From Deltaproteobacteria bacterium (GTDB lineage Bacteria > Desulfobacterota > Desulfobacteria > Desulfobacterales > JAUVKB01): a stretch of 22,667 nt of DNA. The DNA is taken from NCBI GenBank assembly GCA_030596405.1, contig JAUVKB010000010.1, forward strand, positions 1-22,667, written 5' to 3'. Below, one piece after another: positions 7,421 through 15,183 of the stretch. The stretch's first letter is position 1. Each line of letters opens with the position of its first letter. Below the pieces are notes generated by a model. That model was given only the letters and a program-made list of their open reading frames with translations, did not search any database and was not told where the DNA came from. The position numbers and the translations under genes are program-made.

Positions 7421-9266
7421 AAATTTAAGAAATTTTTTAAAGGTTCTCGACAGGGCGAAAGAGCTTAAATACATCCGGCATTCTGTTTCCCCCTGCATTG
7501 AGATAAGCAGGCTGACAGACAGGGAATCAAAGAGCCCGGATGGGGGGAAAGCCCTTTTTTTTGAGAACGTGGCAGGCTCAACTTTTCCGGTTGCTACAAA
7601 TATTTTCGGAAGCCCCCGCAGGATCTGCATGGCGCTGGGGGTAGATCACCTTGACAGGTTAGGTGAGCGGGTACGCGAATATATGGATTTTAATCCTCCA
7701 AAAAGTTTAAAAGAGGCCATAAATATAATCCCGATGGCCCTTGGCGTTACAAAATTTTTCCCACGATCTTTCCGGTTGGGGACTCCTCCGTGCCAGGAAG
7801 TTGTTTATAAATCTGATATGGTTGACTTGTCGGCGCTTCCAGTGCTTCACTGCTGGTCCAAGGATGCCGGTCCGTTTATTACGCTTCCACTGGTATTTAC
7901 CAAAAGCCTTGTCACAGGGAAACGTAACGTTGGAATGTACAGAATGCAGATTTTTAATAAAAACTCCACCGGCATGCACTGGCATATCCACAAGGATGGA
8001 TCGCATTATTATAATGAATATTGCGCAAGTGGTAAAAGGATGCCGGTCGCGGTTGCCATCGGCGCTGATCCAGCGACAACATATGCTGCAACCGCCCCTT
8101 TGCCGAGAGGGATAGATGAAATGCTCCTTGCCGGGTTTATACGGAAAAAACCGGTTATTATGGCAAAATGCATAACAGTCGATCTGGAAGTTCCGGCTGA
8201 GGCCGAATTTGTTCTTGAAGGGTATGTTGATCCGGGTGAACTAAAGCTTGAAGGGCCGTTTGGAGATCACACCGGTTATTATTCGCTGGCGGATTACTAT
8301 CCGGTTTTCCACGTAACGGCATTGACCCATCGGAAAAAATCGGTTGACAGCGCCACACTTGTCGGGCGTCCGCCCATGGAGGACTGCTATCTGGCCAAAG
8401 CGACCGAACGCATGTTTCTTCCGATGCTTCAGGCGGTTATGCCGGAAATCAATGAATACTGGTTTCCATGGGAAGGCGTATTCCATAATATAGTTATTGT
8501 TTCCATCGACAAAGAGTATCCGGGACATGCGCAAAAAATAATCAGCGGGCTATGGGGGCAGGGGCAGATGAGTTTCTGCAAAGCGATAGTAGTCGTTGAC
8601 AAAAATATTGATCCACATCAGCCCCAGAGCGTAATCAAGGAGCTTATCACAAAGCTTGACATAACATCCGACATTACTGTTGCCAATGGTGTTCTCGACG
8701 TTCTTGACCATTGTTCACCATATCCAAAATTTGGAAGCAAGATCGGGATCGATCTTACAACAAGATTTAAAGGAGAACCTTCCAGGGCGCAGAAAAGTTT
8801 AACATCCGAATTTCGTCTTTGCGGTGATCTGGAAGGCCTTGTAAAAAAGAATGTGCCGGGAGTAAATGGATGTAAATATATGTTCCGGGAATTATCGGAA
8901 AATGAAAATCATGCCAATCATATCATTGTTGTTTCAGTAGAAAAAATAGCTTCAGTAGAAAAAACAGTTTCAGTAGAAAAAACGACTTCAATAGAAAAAA
9001 CTAGCGGGCGCAGCGGAAAAGATTTTGCTTTGCTTTTGCTCGGCCTGAACGATCTTAATATATTTAATATCTTTATCCTGTTTGATAAGGAGATAGATTT
9101 GTCCGACGACTCTTTGATGCTGTGGAAACTTTTTAATAATGTGGATCCCGGCCGTGATATGATATTTGATAATGGCCGTGTGGTTATCGATGCGTGTAAA
9201 AAGGGGCTCATGGACGGCCATGAAAGAGAGTGGCCCGATGAATTAACCTTTAATGCTTTAACCTGA
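7413..9266 (+). CDS. ubiD: UbiD-family prenyl-FMN-dependent decarboxylase (MqnL-like)
   Basis: This enzyme decarboxylates the prenylated aromatic acid, using the cofactor made by the preceding UbiX; MqnL does this in the futalosine menaquinone pathway. Family features seen are GMHWHIHKDGSHYYNEY (near residues 188-204), EGPFGDHTGYY (near 280) and IVSIDKEYPGHA near 363-374. The product is 617 aa, at the long end for UbiD. The TTG start at 7413 follows a GGGGAAAG patch with about 7-nt spacing and overlaps ubiX. Residues 507-530 are four six-residue repeats of the form xSVEKx encoded by an 18-nt tandem repeat, probably a surface linker. The last 17 bp overlap the convergent hisD. The substrate is inferred from the gene cluster. 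Confidence 0.88.
   Translation: MFKNLRNFLKVLDRAKELKYIRHSVSPCIEISRLTDRESKSPDGGKALFFENVAGSTFPVATNIFGSPRRICMALGVDHLDRLGERVREYMDFNPPKSLKEAINIIPMALGVTKFFPRSFRLGTPPCQEVVYKSDMVDLSALPVLHCWSKDAGPFITLPLVFTKSLVTGKRNVGMYRMQIFNKNSTGMHWHIHKDGSHYYNEYCASGKRMPVAVAIGADPATTYAATAPLPRGIDEMLLAGFIRKKPVIMAKCITVDLEVPAEAEFVLEGYVDPGELKLEGPFGDHTGYYSLADYYPVFHVTALTHRKKSVDSATLVGRPPMEDCYLAKATERMFLPMLQAVMPEINEYWFPWEGVFHNIVIVSIDKEYPGHAQKIISGLWGQGQMSFCKAIVVVDKNIDPHQPQSVIKELITKLDITSDITVANGVLDVLDHCSPYPKFGSKIGIDLTTRFKGEPSRAQKSLTSEFRLCGDLEGLVKKNVPGVNGCKYMFRELSENENHANHIIVVSVEKIASVEKTVSVEKTTSIEKTSGRSGKDFALLLLGLNDLNIFNIFILFDKEIDLSDDSLMLWKLFNNVDPGRDMIFDNGRVVIDACKKGLMDGHEREWPDELTFNALT
8931..9002 (+). repeat. Four 18-nt tandem repeats inside ubiD
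   Basis: The unit GTTTCAGTAGAAAAAACA occurs four times with a few substitutions, at 8931-8948, 8949-8966, 8967-8984 and 8985-9002. It is in frame and encodes V/A/T-S-V/I-E-K-I/T. The first copy continues a native strand (HIIVVSVEK), which suggests an expansion from that segment. Confidence 0.95.
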
Positions 9267-10551
9267 TCTTCACGGCATTTGCATGCGCATCCAGCCTTTC
9301 AATTTCTGCAAGGCGGATAATGTCGTTTGCTTCTTTTTTAAAGGCATCTTTACTATAATGTATGATGCTGGTCGTTTTAATAAAGTGATTTACCGATAAT
9401 GCAGAAGAAAATCTTGCCGTGCCCGCGGTCGGAAGCACATGATTCGGTCCTGCAATGTAATCGCCCACCGGCTCGGGAGTATAGCTTCCGATAAACAGAG
9501 CGCCTGCATTGCGGATTTTGCCGATATACTCAAAGGGCGTGTCGATTTGAAGTTCAAGGTGTTCCGGAGCCATCCGGTTTGCAAGCTCGATCGCGACATC
9601 AAGGTCAGGCACCACTATTGCTGCGCCGAATTTTTCAAGTGACTTTTCCGCAATCTCTTTTCGTGCAAGATGTTTGACCTGTTTTTTTACGGCAAGAACG
9701 ACCGCTTGAGCGGTTTCTTTTGAATCCGTCACCAGAATGGAAGAAGCAAGCATATCATGTTCAGCCTGGGAAAGAAGATCTGCCGCAATGTATTCGGGAT
9801 TTGCGGCTGCGTCTGCAATAACCATGATTTCGCTAGGCCCTGCTATCATATCGATTCCAACAGTTCCCGCCACAATTTTTTTGGCAATCGTCACATAAAT
9901 ATTGCCGGGCCCGACAATAACGTCGGTTTTTGGAATAGTTTCGGTGCCGTAAGCAAGCGCTGCAATTGCCCATGCACTGCCGATCTTGTATATAGCGTCA
10001 ACACTGGCCTTTTTTGCTGCTATAAGAAGATGGGGGTTTACGGTTCCGTCTTTCATCGGCGGAGTTGCCATCAATACTTTTCTTACACCGGCAATCCTGG
10101 CTGGAATAACGCCCATCAGCACTGAAGAAACCAATGGGGTTTTTCCGCCCTTTCCCCCCGGAACATAGACTCCCGCCGCATCGACAGGGTTTACCATTTG
10201 CCCGAGAAGCGTGCCCGGCCTTTTCGTATTTATCCAGGATTTACTTGTCTGCTGTTTATGGAACGCTTCTATCTGAGAAGCCGCTCGGTTTAAAGATCGT
10301 ATAAAGTTTCGATCCACTTTTTTTGATGCAGCCCTGATTTCTTCTGCTGTTACTTTTAAAGATACGGCAGTCAAACCCGGAGAGTCAAAACGATTTACAT
10401 ATTTTATAAGGGCGCTGTCACCATGTTTTTTTACGTCCTCAAGGATACGATTGACTTCTGTAAAATCCTTTTTTTTAAAGCCAGCGCCCCGGTTTGCAAT
10501 TGATACGACTCTTGCTTCAGCCGATTTTGAAGGGTAATGATAGATTCTCAT
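9250..10551 (-). CDS. hisD: Histidinol dehydrogenase
   Basis: HisD oxidises L-histidinol to L-histidine in two NAD-dependent steps with a bound zinc. The 433-aa product shows GPGNIYVTIAKK, GIDMIAGPSEIMVIAD, the zinc-ligand region SQAEHD, the catalytic APEHLEL, and GPNHVLPTAGTARFSS. A late Asp-Ala-His (LDAHANAV) supplies the last zinc-ligand candidate. Length fits the family. Start ATG at 10549-10551; an AAGGGG patch lies about 11 nt upstream. It stands alone here, with no other his gene in the window. A promoter is proposed at 10636-10665. Its 3' end overlaps that of the convergent ubiD by 17 bp. Confidence 0.97.
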   Translation of the reverse strand: MRIYHYPSKSAEARVVSIANRGAGFKKKDFTEVNRILEDVKKHGDSALIKYVNRFDSPGLTAVSLKVTAEEIRAASKKVDRNFIRSLNRAASQIEAFHKQQTSKSWINTKRPGTLLGQMVNPVDAAGVYVPGGKGGKTPLVSSVLMGVIPARIAGVRKVLMATPPMKDGTVNPHLLIAAKKASVDAIYKIGSAWAIAALAYGTETIPKTDVIVGPGNIYVTIAKKIVAGTVGIDMIAGPSEIMVIADAAANPEYIAADLLSQAEHDMLASSILVTDSKETAQAVVLAVKKQVKHLARKEIAEKSLEKFGAAIVVPDLDVAIELANRMAPEHLELQIDTPFEYIGKIRNAGALFIGSYTPEPVGDYIAGPNHVLPTAGTARFSSALSVNHFIKTTSIIHYSKDAFKKEANDIIRLAEIERLDAHANAVKIRLKH

Positions 10552-10635
10552 ATCGATATTTGCGCCCCTTTTCTATATTTTACTCTATCTTTTATTAATA
10601 GTTCCAAACCTGACGGCCTGTAATTTTATCATAAG

Positions 10636-10665
10636 ATTCTATGGCAAGGGCAGGCTGTTTGTCAA
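10636..10665 (-). promoter_or_regulatory. Candidate hisD promoter
   Basis: On the minus strand, TTGACA (10665-10660) is followed after 18 bp by TAGAAT (10641-10636), five of six -10 consensus positions. The predicted leader is about 80 nt. Confidence 0.5.
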
Positions 10666-10690
10666 TAGTTCAAAGCGGTTCAAGGGCAGA

Positions 10691-10710
10691 TGCATTTGTC
10701 CTGAAATGCA
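10691..10710. promoter_or_regulatory. Palindrome between divergent promoters, possible operator
   Basis: TGCATTT (10691-10697) and AAATGCA (10704-10710) form a perfect 7-bp inverted repeat with a 6-bp centre. It ends 13 bp before the plus-strand -35 box, a typical position for a regulator site. The cognate regulator is not identified. Confidence 0.4.
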
Positions 10711-10723
10711 GGCAACAAGCCCC

Positions 10724-10752
10724 TTGACAACAGATAAACAACATAATATAAA
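10724..10752 (+). promoter_or_regulatory. Strong candidate promoter for the 111-aa gene
   Basis: TTGACA (10724-10729) is followed after 17 bp by TATAAA (10747-10752), a near-consensus sigma-70 promoter. It predicts a leader of about 95 nt before the start at 10854. Confidence 0.6.
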
Positions 10753-10853
10753 AATAATATTAACAGAATCGGCTCTAAATTCTAAAAACGGATTTCGGGT
10801 TATTTATTAATTTATCCACACCAAAATTTTGGCTAAAAAGGAGGCAGTATAGT

Positions 10854-11189
10854 ATGGCAGACTATTATATCAACATTTTTATGAATGATGAGAAGCTCAA
10901 GAAGATTGAAGATGCCGGGCTGGCCGATAACGTCAAGGAAATAGACGGTAAAAAGGCGATCCAGGTAAATCTTGCTAAAAAGGAACAGAAAAAACTGGTT
11001 AAAAGTTTTCCTGAATTAATTTTCGATTCTTCCAGCGCCTGTGAACTGCCGGAGGAGGCGGAAAACACCTTGATGGGTATTATTGCGGAAGTGCAGTCTC
11101 TGGATGTGATGAAGGTTGCAATTATGAAGCTTTACAATCCTCTTGCAGGAAAATCGATCAGGTCTGCTTCATCCGAGCTTATAAAGTAG
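10854..11189 (+). CDS. Hypothetical protein, 111 aa
   Basis: I do not recognise this protein. It has no signal peptide or membrane segment. It is rich in Lys and Glu, begins ADYYINIFMNDEKLKKIED, contains one Cys (in SSSACELPEE near residue 63) and has a helical-looking C-terminal half with AEVQSLDVMKVAIMKLYNP. It is probably a small soluble alpha/beta protein. Evidence that it is real: a near-consensus promoter, a GGAGG ribosome binding site about 10 nt before the ATG, and a strong terminator about 70 nt after the stop. It therefore looks like a monocistronic and possibly abundant product. The next gene downstream is a YcaO protein, but the terminator separates them, so a functional link is only a possibility. 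Confidence 0.75.
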   Translation: MADYYINIFMNDEKLKKIEDAGLADNVKEIDGKKAIQVNLAKKEQKKLVKSFPELIFDSSSACELPEEAENTLMGIIAEVQSLDVMKVAIMKLYNPLAGKSIRSASSELIK

Positions 11190-11257
11190 TTACGTATATA
11201 CGGCAGGTATGATTTTATTTATTCTATTGTTTTAAAGATATCATTTAAAGGTCTCTC

Positions 11258-11301
11258 AAAGTGGGAATAGGTTTTTAAACTTATTCCCACTTTTATTTTT
11301 A
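11258..11301 (+). terminator. Strong intrinsic terminator after the 111-aa gene
   Basis: AAAGTGGGAATA (11258-11269) pairs perfectly with TATTCCCACTTT (11282-11293), with one wobble and one G-C pair extending inward. A T-rich tract follows (TTTTATTTTT). A-rich flanking on the left could give weak activity in the other direction. Confidence 0.85.
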
Positions 11302-11340
11302 TAGTTTTTATTTTTATAATCTTTACAGGGGCTTGCAAAG

Positions 11341-13101
11341 ATGATCCAAAAAACCGATCAATCGGCAATGCAGATACAATATAAATTACGATTGAGAAAT
11401 ACGGCCTCCGGTGCAGGATATTTCTTTTGTTTTCCTGAAGAAAATATCGAATTTGACAAGTTGCTTTCCTATTTACGTGTTCATCCTAACGATGAGTTTA
11501 TGCATAAATACCTGCTGGAAACAATTGGTCAATTTGACGAAAACCGTTTCAACCGGTTAATTGAAAAGACGGAAAAAAACGATACAATCCTGCTTGCTCT
11601 ATTGTATGAAGTCTCTTTGTTGTCTAATAAATTGGGGTTGTCTGATAAATTCGGCAAATTTTGCGGGACTTGCAACTTGACGGAGGCTCAAAGACTTTCG
11701 GTTCATACTCCCCTCATTTATATAAAATCATTTCTTATAGACGACCAAAAACTCCATTCTCAATGGATTGAGCTTTTCAGGGCCAATATATCGGCTCATA
11801 AACCTCTGCCCGCACCTGATAAAGTAAAATTGCCCTGGCCGTTAACCGAAAAACAACTTTTGGAAACAGAGCGTGACAAATTAAATATCAATGAAGTTTA
11901 TAAGCAGGTGGCTGGAAAAATAATTGCTGGAGATACGGACACTGCGGAACCATCGCCTGAAGAGACTGCCGCACATGCATTGGATAAGCTTAATGCGGCT
12001 GATTTTATCGCCGATATAGAGATGCGTCATGTTTCATCCTTGAGTCCGTGCGCTCTTCTTAGAAAATGGCGACTGGATCTTTCAGTACAAAATAACAGGC
12101 ACAACTACCTGGTTTCCGGTTTTCAAACTGCTTACGGCAGGGGTCTTTCCATTGCTCGGGCACGGGCTTCCTATGCTATGGAGATAGTAGAACGGTGTTC
12201 ATCCTTTGCAAGCTTTGACGGCGGCGGTGCAAAGGGTTTTGCAAGAGATTATCCCCTGGTTTATTCCACCTATGAGGATCTTGTTTCAGGGAATCAGGCT
12301 GCTATGGACCCGAACAGCCTGTCTTTGGAAACCCCATACAAAAATGAACCCCTGTACTGGCTTGAAAGTGAAATGCAGGCAGGCGACGGGCTCTATCCGG
12401 TTATGGCCCCTGTTATGGTTCCGGCGCAGTGCGTTTTTATGTTTTGCAACCTGGATGAGATCAGCCTTTTTTCAGCGCTCGGTTCAACAGGCCTGGCATC
12501 CGGGAACACTATTGAGGAGGCTAAAGTCAATGCTTTGCTGGAATTGATCGAGCGAGACGGAGAGGGTGTAAGTCCTTATGACCATAAGAAGTGTTTCAGG
12601 CTTGAGTCAAACGAGCCCAAGGTCGCTTCGCTTCTGGCGGATTATAGGGCAAAAGGTATATGGATTCAGTTCCGGGACATTTCTTCCAGACCAGGAGTGC
12701 CGTGTTATAAGTGTTTTGTTATTGACCAGGGCGGAAATATAATCGCGGGCGCAGCCGCGCATCTCGACGCCAAAAAGGCCATATTATCCGCAATAACGGA
12801 GACACCTTACCCCTATCCCTATGGAAATCCTTCCGCACAGTTACCTGAGGATCTGCCCTGCAATCGGTTTGAGGATTTACCGGACTACTCTACCGGCAGT
12901 CATTATCTTGACCTTAAACTTCTGGAAAAAAGTTTTACCGCCAATGGATACCGACCCGTGTATGTAAATCTGACGAGAAAGGATTTAGGGATACCGGTTG
13001 TAAGGGCTATAGTTCCCGGGCTGGAGCTGATATCGGATTTTGACCGTTTATCACGAGTCAGCCCAAGACTTTTTTCCAACTATCTGAAAATGTTTAAATA
13101 A
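11341..13101 (+). CDS. YcaO-domain protein with uncharacterised N-terminal region
   Basis: YcaO enzymes use ATP to activate peptide-backbone amides, forming azolines, thioamides or amidines; some have other roles. Of 586 residues, about 210-586 form the YcaO domain. It has GRGLS near 266, the helix SYAMEIVERCS with Glu281 and Glu284, then GSTGLASGNTIEEA and LLELIERD with Glu401 and Glu404, and PVVRAIVPGLE near the C terminus. The third usual Glu-containing segment reads ITETPYPYPYGNPS (Glu487). The first ~200 residues match nothing I know and contain a Cys pair in FCGTCN. No E1-like, dehydrogenase, TfuA or obvious precursor peptide gene is adjacent. The ATG follows AGGGGC with 8-nt spacing. 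The YcaO assignment is firm; the substrate is unknown. Confidence 0.87.
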   Translation: MIQKTDQSAMQIQYKLRLRNTASGAGYFFCFPEENIEFDKLLSYLRVHPNDEFMHKYLLETIGQFDENRFNRLIEKTEKNDTILLALLYEVSLLSNKLGLSDKFGKFCGTCNLTEAQRLSVHTPLIYIKSFLIDDQKLHSQWIELFRANISAHKPLPAPDKVKLPWPLTEKQLLETERDKLNINEVYKQVAGKIIAGDTDTAEPSPEETAAHALDKLNAADFIADIEMRHVSSLSPCALLRKWRLDLSVQNNRHNYLVSGFQTAYGRGLSIARARASYAMEIVERCSSFASFDGGGAKGFARDYPLVYSTYEDLVSGNQAAMDPNSLSLETPYKNEPLYWLESEMQAGDGLYPVMAPVMVPAQCVFMFCNLDEISLFSALGSTGLASGNTIEEAKVNALLELIERDGEGVSPYDHKKCFRLESNEPKVASLLADYRAKGIWIQFRDISSRPGVPCYKCFVIDQGGNIIAGAAAHLDAKKAILSAITETPYPYPYGNPSAQLPEDLPCNRFEDLPDYSTGSHYLDLKLLEKSFTANGYRPVYVNLTRKDLGIPVVRAIVPGLELISDFDRLSRVSPRLFSNYLKMFK

Positions 13102-13138
13102 GTTGATCAAAAATATTTTTGTCATATAAGATTTACAG

Positions 13139-13165
13139 TTGACAGACTATTTTTATTTTGATAAT
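13139..13165 (+). promoter_or_regulatory. Candidate promoter for cytochrome c3
   Basis: TTGACA (13139-13144) and GATAAT (13160-13165) are separated by 15 bp. The spacing is short, but both boxes are good. A perfect 14-bp palindrome CAAAAATATTTTTG lies just upstream at 13108-13121. Confidence 0.5.
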
Positions 13166-13206
13166 TTTAAATTTTAATTAACAATTAAAGGAGGTAAATT
13201 TTAGTT

Positions 13207-13680
13207 ATGGGAAAAAAGTCTTTATTACTGGTCGCATTAATTGCCGGATTTGCCACCCTGTTTATTGCAGCAGGTATCTATGCAGGGACATCCGTGCCTG
13301 ATGTGGTCAAAATGGAAAACAAAGCTTATGAAAAACACAAAAAGAGTATAGTTGCGTTTTCTCACAAAAAGCATGTGGAAGAGTATAAGGCCGGTTGCGG
13401 AGAATGCCACCACGATAAAAACAATAAACCGCTGGACAATCTTAAAGAGGGTGACGAGGTTCAAAATTGTATCGAATGCCACAAGAAAGCCGGTTATATA
13501 ACTGGAAAAGCGGCAAAGGGGCTGTCAAAGGAACAAAAGCTGGAGTACCATGCCAATGCAATACATGCAAACTGCAAGGGTTGCCATAAAAAATTCAATA
13601 AGGAAAAAGGGCTGAAATCAAAAGATAAAGGCGCTGCGCCGACCACGTGCACTAAGTGCCATCCTAAGACAAAAAAATAG
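13207..13680 (+). CDS. Periplasmic tetraheme cytochrome c3
   Basis: Class III cytochromes c3 carry electrons between periplasmic hydrogenases or formate dehydrogenases and membrane complexes in sulfate reducers. The 157-aa product has a signal peptide (residues 1 to about 26: a Lys-Lys pair, hydrophobic core, then IYAG). It has four CxxCH heme sites: CGECH, CIECH, CKGCH and CTKCH. Extra His residues in FSHKKH, CHHD and EYHANAIHAN can serve as the second axial ligands. The mature part is Lys-rich and slightly longer than the classical ~110-residue proteins. A very strong AAAGGAGGT site (13187-13195) precedes the ATG. It has its own promoter and terminator next to the convergent dsr operon. Confidence 0.95.
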   Translation: MGKKSLLLVALIAGFATLFIAAGIYAGTSVPDVVKMENKAYEKHKKSIVAFSHKKHVEEYKAGCGECHHDKNNKPLDNLKEGDEVQNCIECHKKAGYITGKAAKGLSKEQKLEYHANAIHANCKGCHKKFNKEKGLKSKDKGAAPTTCTKCHPKTKK

Positions 13681-13691
13681 TAACCGATAAT

Positions 13692-13731
13692 AAAAGGGCA
13701 AGTATCTTAAATTTAGATGCTTGCCCTTTTT
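13692..13731. terminator. Bidirectional terminator shared by cytochrome c3 and dsrN
   Basis: AAAAGGGCAAG (13692-13702) pairs with CTTGCCCTTTT (13720-13730), and five further pairs extend inward (one wobble) to a 7-nt loop. T runs follow the stem on both strands, so it can end transcription from either side. The right arm and the loop contain the last codons and stop codon (13713-13715) of the minus-strand dsrN. Confidence 0.9.
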
Positions 13732-15143
13732 CTGTTTTGGCTATTTTGATTTTTATATAAAATCGCGTTGCGAACAAGGGCCTTTGCCCATGAGGGTGTC
13801 CCCAGTGCATGCAAATGGGTATATGTTGCAAGGACATTTTTGTAACAAATGCCGTCCCTTTTATCAATAAATCCTGTCCCTCTTTTCATCTTAAATACCA
13901 GGTCGTTATTGTCCCCTTTCCATTTTAAAACCCGCGAATAGTGAAACTCATGCCCCATGAGTTCGGTTCCGATTTCAAAATAGGGATTTTTTCCCTCTAC
14001 TGCAATAACTGTATATCCGTGCCCCTGGGGTTTTGTGGAAAGACCAAAAATAATAGGCAAAACTCCTGCCATGGGATATGATCTTCCTTCTATAACAAGT
14101 TCTTCACCAAGGAACATCAGACCGCCACATTCAGCATATATCGGGAAACCGTCTTTTGCCAGCAACTTTAATTGATTTTTAAAGTTTGTATTTTCAGCCA
14201 GTTCTTTAGCATGTGTTTCAGGGAATCCCCCGCCGATATAAAGGGCGTCTACGACCGGGATCGATTTATCGGAAAGAGGGCTTATAAAGACCGTTTCCGC
14301 TCCTTCTGAAACAAGGGCTTCAATATTTTCGGGGTAGTAAAATTGGAAAGCCGAATCTTTGACTATGCCGATTCTAGGCGGACATTTCATGCAGGGCGCT
14401 TTTTTTTTTACGGCCCCTAACTTTTGAACAGGTTTTTGAACAGATTTCTGAATGGGCACATCCTGAGCGATCGCATTTATGGCATCAAGATCAAGATATT
14501 GTTCCGCTATCCTGGAAGCCGCATCAATCGAATCGTTTGCCCATGAATGTTCCGGGGTGGGAATCAGGCCCATGTGACGTTCGGGAAAGTATTGTTTGCC
14601 CAGTTTCGGTATGGCTCCAAGCACAGGTATTTTGCAGTGATATTCTATACTCTTTCGCAGGATATTTTCATGCCTTGTTCCGGCAACACGGTTTAAAATA
14701 ACCGCTTTTATCAAAACATCCGGATCAAAATGCATGCACCCCAGGACGGCGGCGGCCATGGTGCGCGTCGTTTTGGTGCAATCTATGCAAAGAATAACCG
14801 GTGTCTGTAAGAATTTTGCAAGTTCTGCAGTGCTGGTAGTCCCTTTGATGTCTATACCATCGTAAAGGCCGCGATTGCCCTCGATGACTGCAATATCACA
14901 ATTAGAAGAGTGTAACAGAAATGAGTCAAGGATCCGTTCTTTTTTTATCAGGAAGGTGTCCAGGTTATAGCAAGGCTGGCAAGCCGCCGTGGCGAGCCAG
15001 CCCGCATCGATATAATCCGGACCTTTTTTAAAAGGTGCGACATAGTAACCGCGTTTGCGTAAAGCAGCCACAATGCCTACGGAAAGTATGGTTTTGCCCG
15101 ACCCCCCGCGCAGTGCTGAAATTATTATTCTTGGACAGTTCAT
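13713..15143 (-). CDS. dsrN: DsrN / CbiA-type cobyrinate a,c-diamide synthase
   Basis: CbiA-family enzymes amidate tetrapyrrole carboxylates using glutamine and ATP. The copy encoded in dsr operons (DsrN) is thought to make the siroheme amide cofactor of dissimilatory sulfite reductase. The 476-aa product has a P-loop RGGSGKT near residues 12-18, a dethiobiotin-synthetase-like ATPase half, and a C-terminal class I glutamine amidotransferase half with the nucleophile in AECGGLMFLGEE (Cys339). A linker of about 30 residues (220-250) carries an imperfect QKSVQKPVQK repeat. It lies 40 nt after dsrD in the same operon. A role in cobalamin synthesis cannot be excluded by sequence alone; operon position favours DsrN. 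Confidence 0.92.
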   Translation of the reverse strand: MNCPRIIISALRGGSGKTILSVGIVAALRKRGYYVAPFKKGPDYIDAGWLATAACQPCYNLDTFLIKKERILDSFLLHSSNCDIAVIEGNRGLYDGIDIKGTTSTAELAKFLQTPVILCIDCTKTTRTMAAAVLGCMHFDPDVLIKAVILNRVAGTRHENILRKSIEYHCKIPVLGAIPKLGKQYFPERHMGLIPTPEHSWANDSIDAASRIAEQYLDLDAINAIAQDVPIQKSVQKPVQKLGAVKKKAPCMKCPPRIGIVKDSAFQFYYPENIEALVSEGAETVFISPLSDKSIPVVDALYIGGGFPETHAKELAENTNFKNQLKLLAKDGFPIYAECGGLMFLGEELVIEGRSYPMAGVLPIIFGLSTKPQGHGYTVIAVEGKNPYFEIGTELMGHEFHYSRVLKWKGDNNDLVFKMKRGTGFIDKRDGICYKNVLATYTHLHALGTPSWAKALVRNAILYKNQNSQNRKRASI

Positions 15144-15183
15144 AAACGGTTCTGCACGGGTTTTTTAAAAATTTTCGTAAAAA

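Larger units (their letters stand above)
10552..10853. other. Divergent intergenic region between hisD and the 111-aa gene
   Basis: This 302-bp gap contains no coding sequence that I can support. It carries back-to-back candidate promoters (minus strand 10636-10665, plus strand 10724-10752), a 20-bp palindrome at 10691-10710 between them, and a direct repeat CAAGGGCAG at 10645-10653 and 10681-10689. Confidence 0.7.

Noticed and set aside
8931..9002. CRISPR-like repeat
   Set aside because: The 18-nt units are directly adjacent with no spacers and are in frame within ubiD, so this is a coding tandem repeat.
13713..15143. Annotation as a general cobalamin-pathway CobB
   Set aside because: The family cannot be separated by motif, but its place in dsrABDN favours the siroheme-amidating DsrN; kept as an alternative only.
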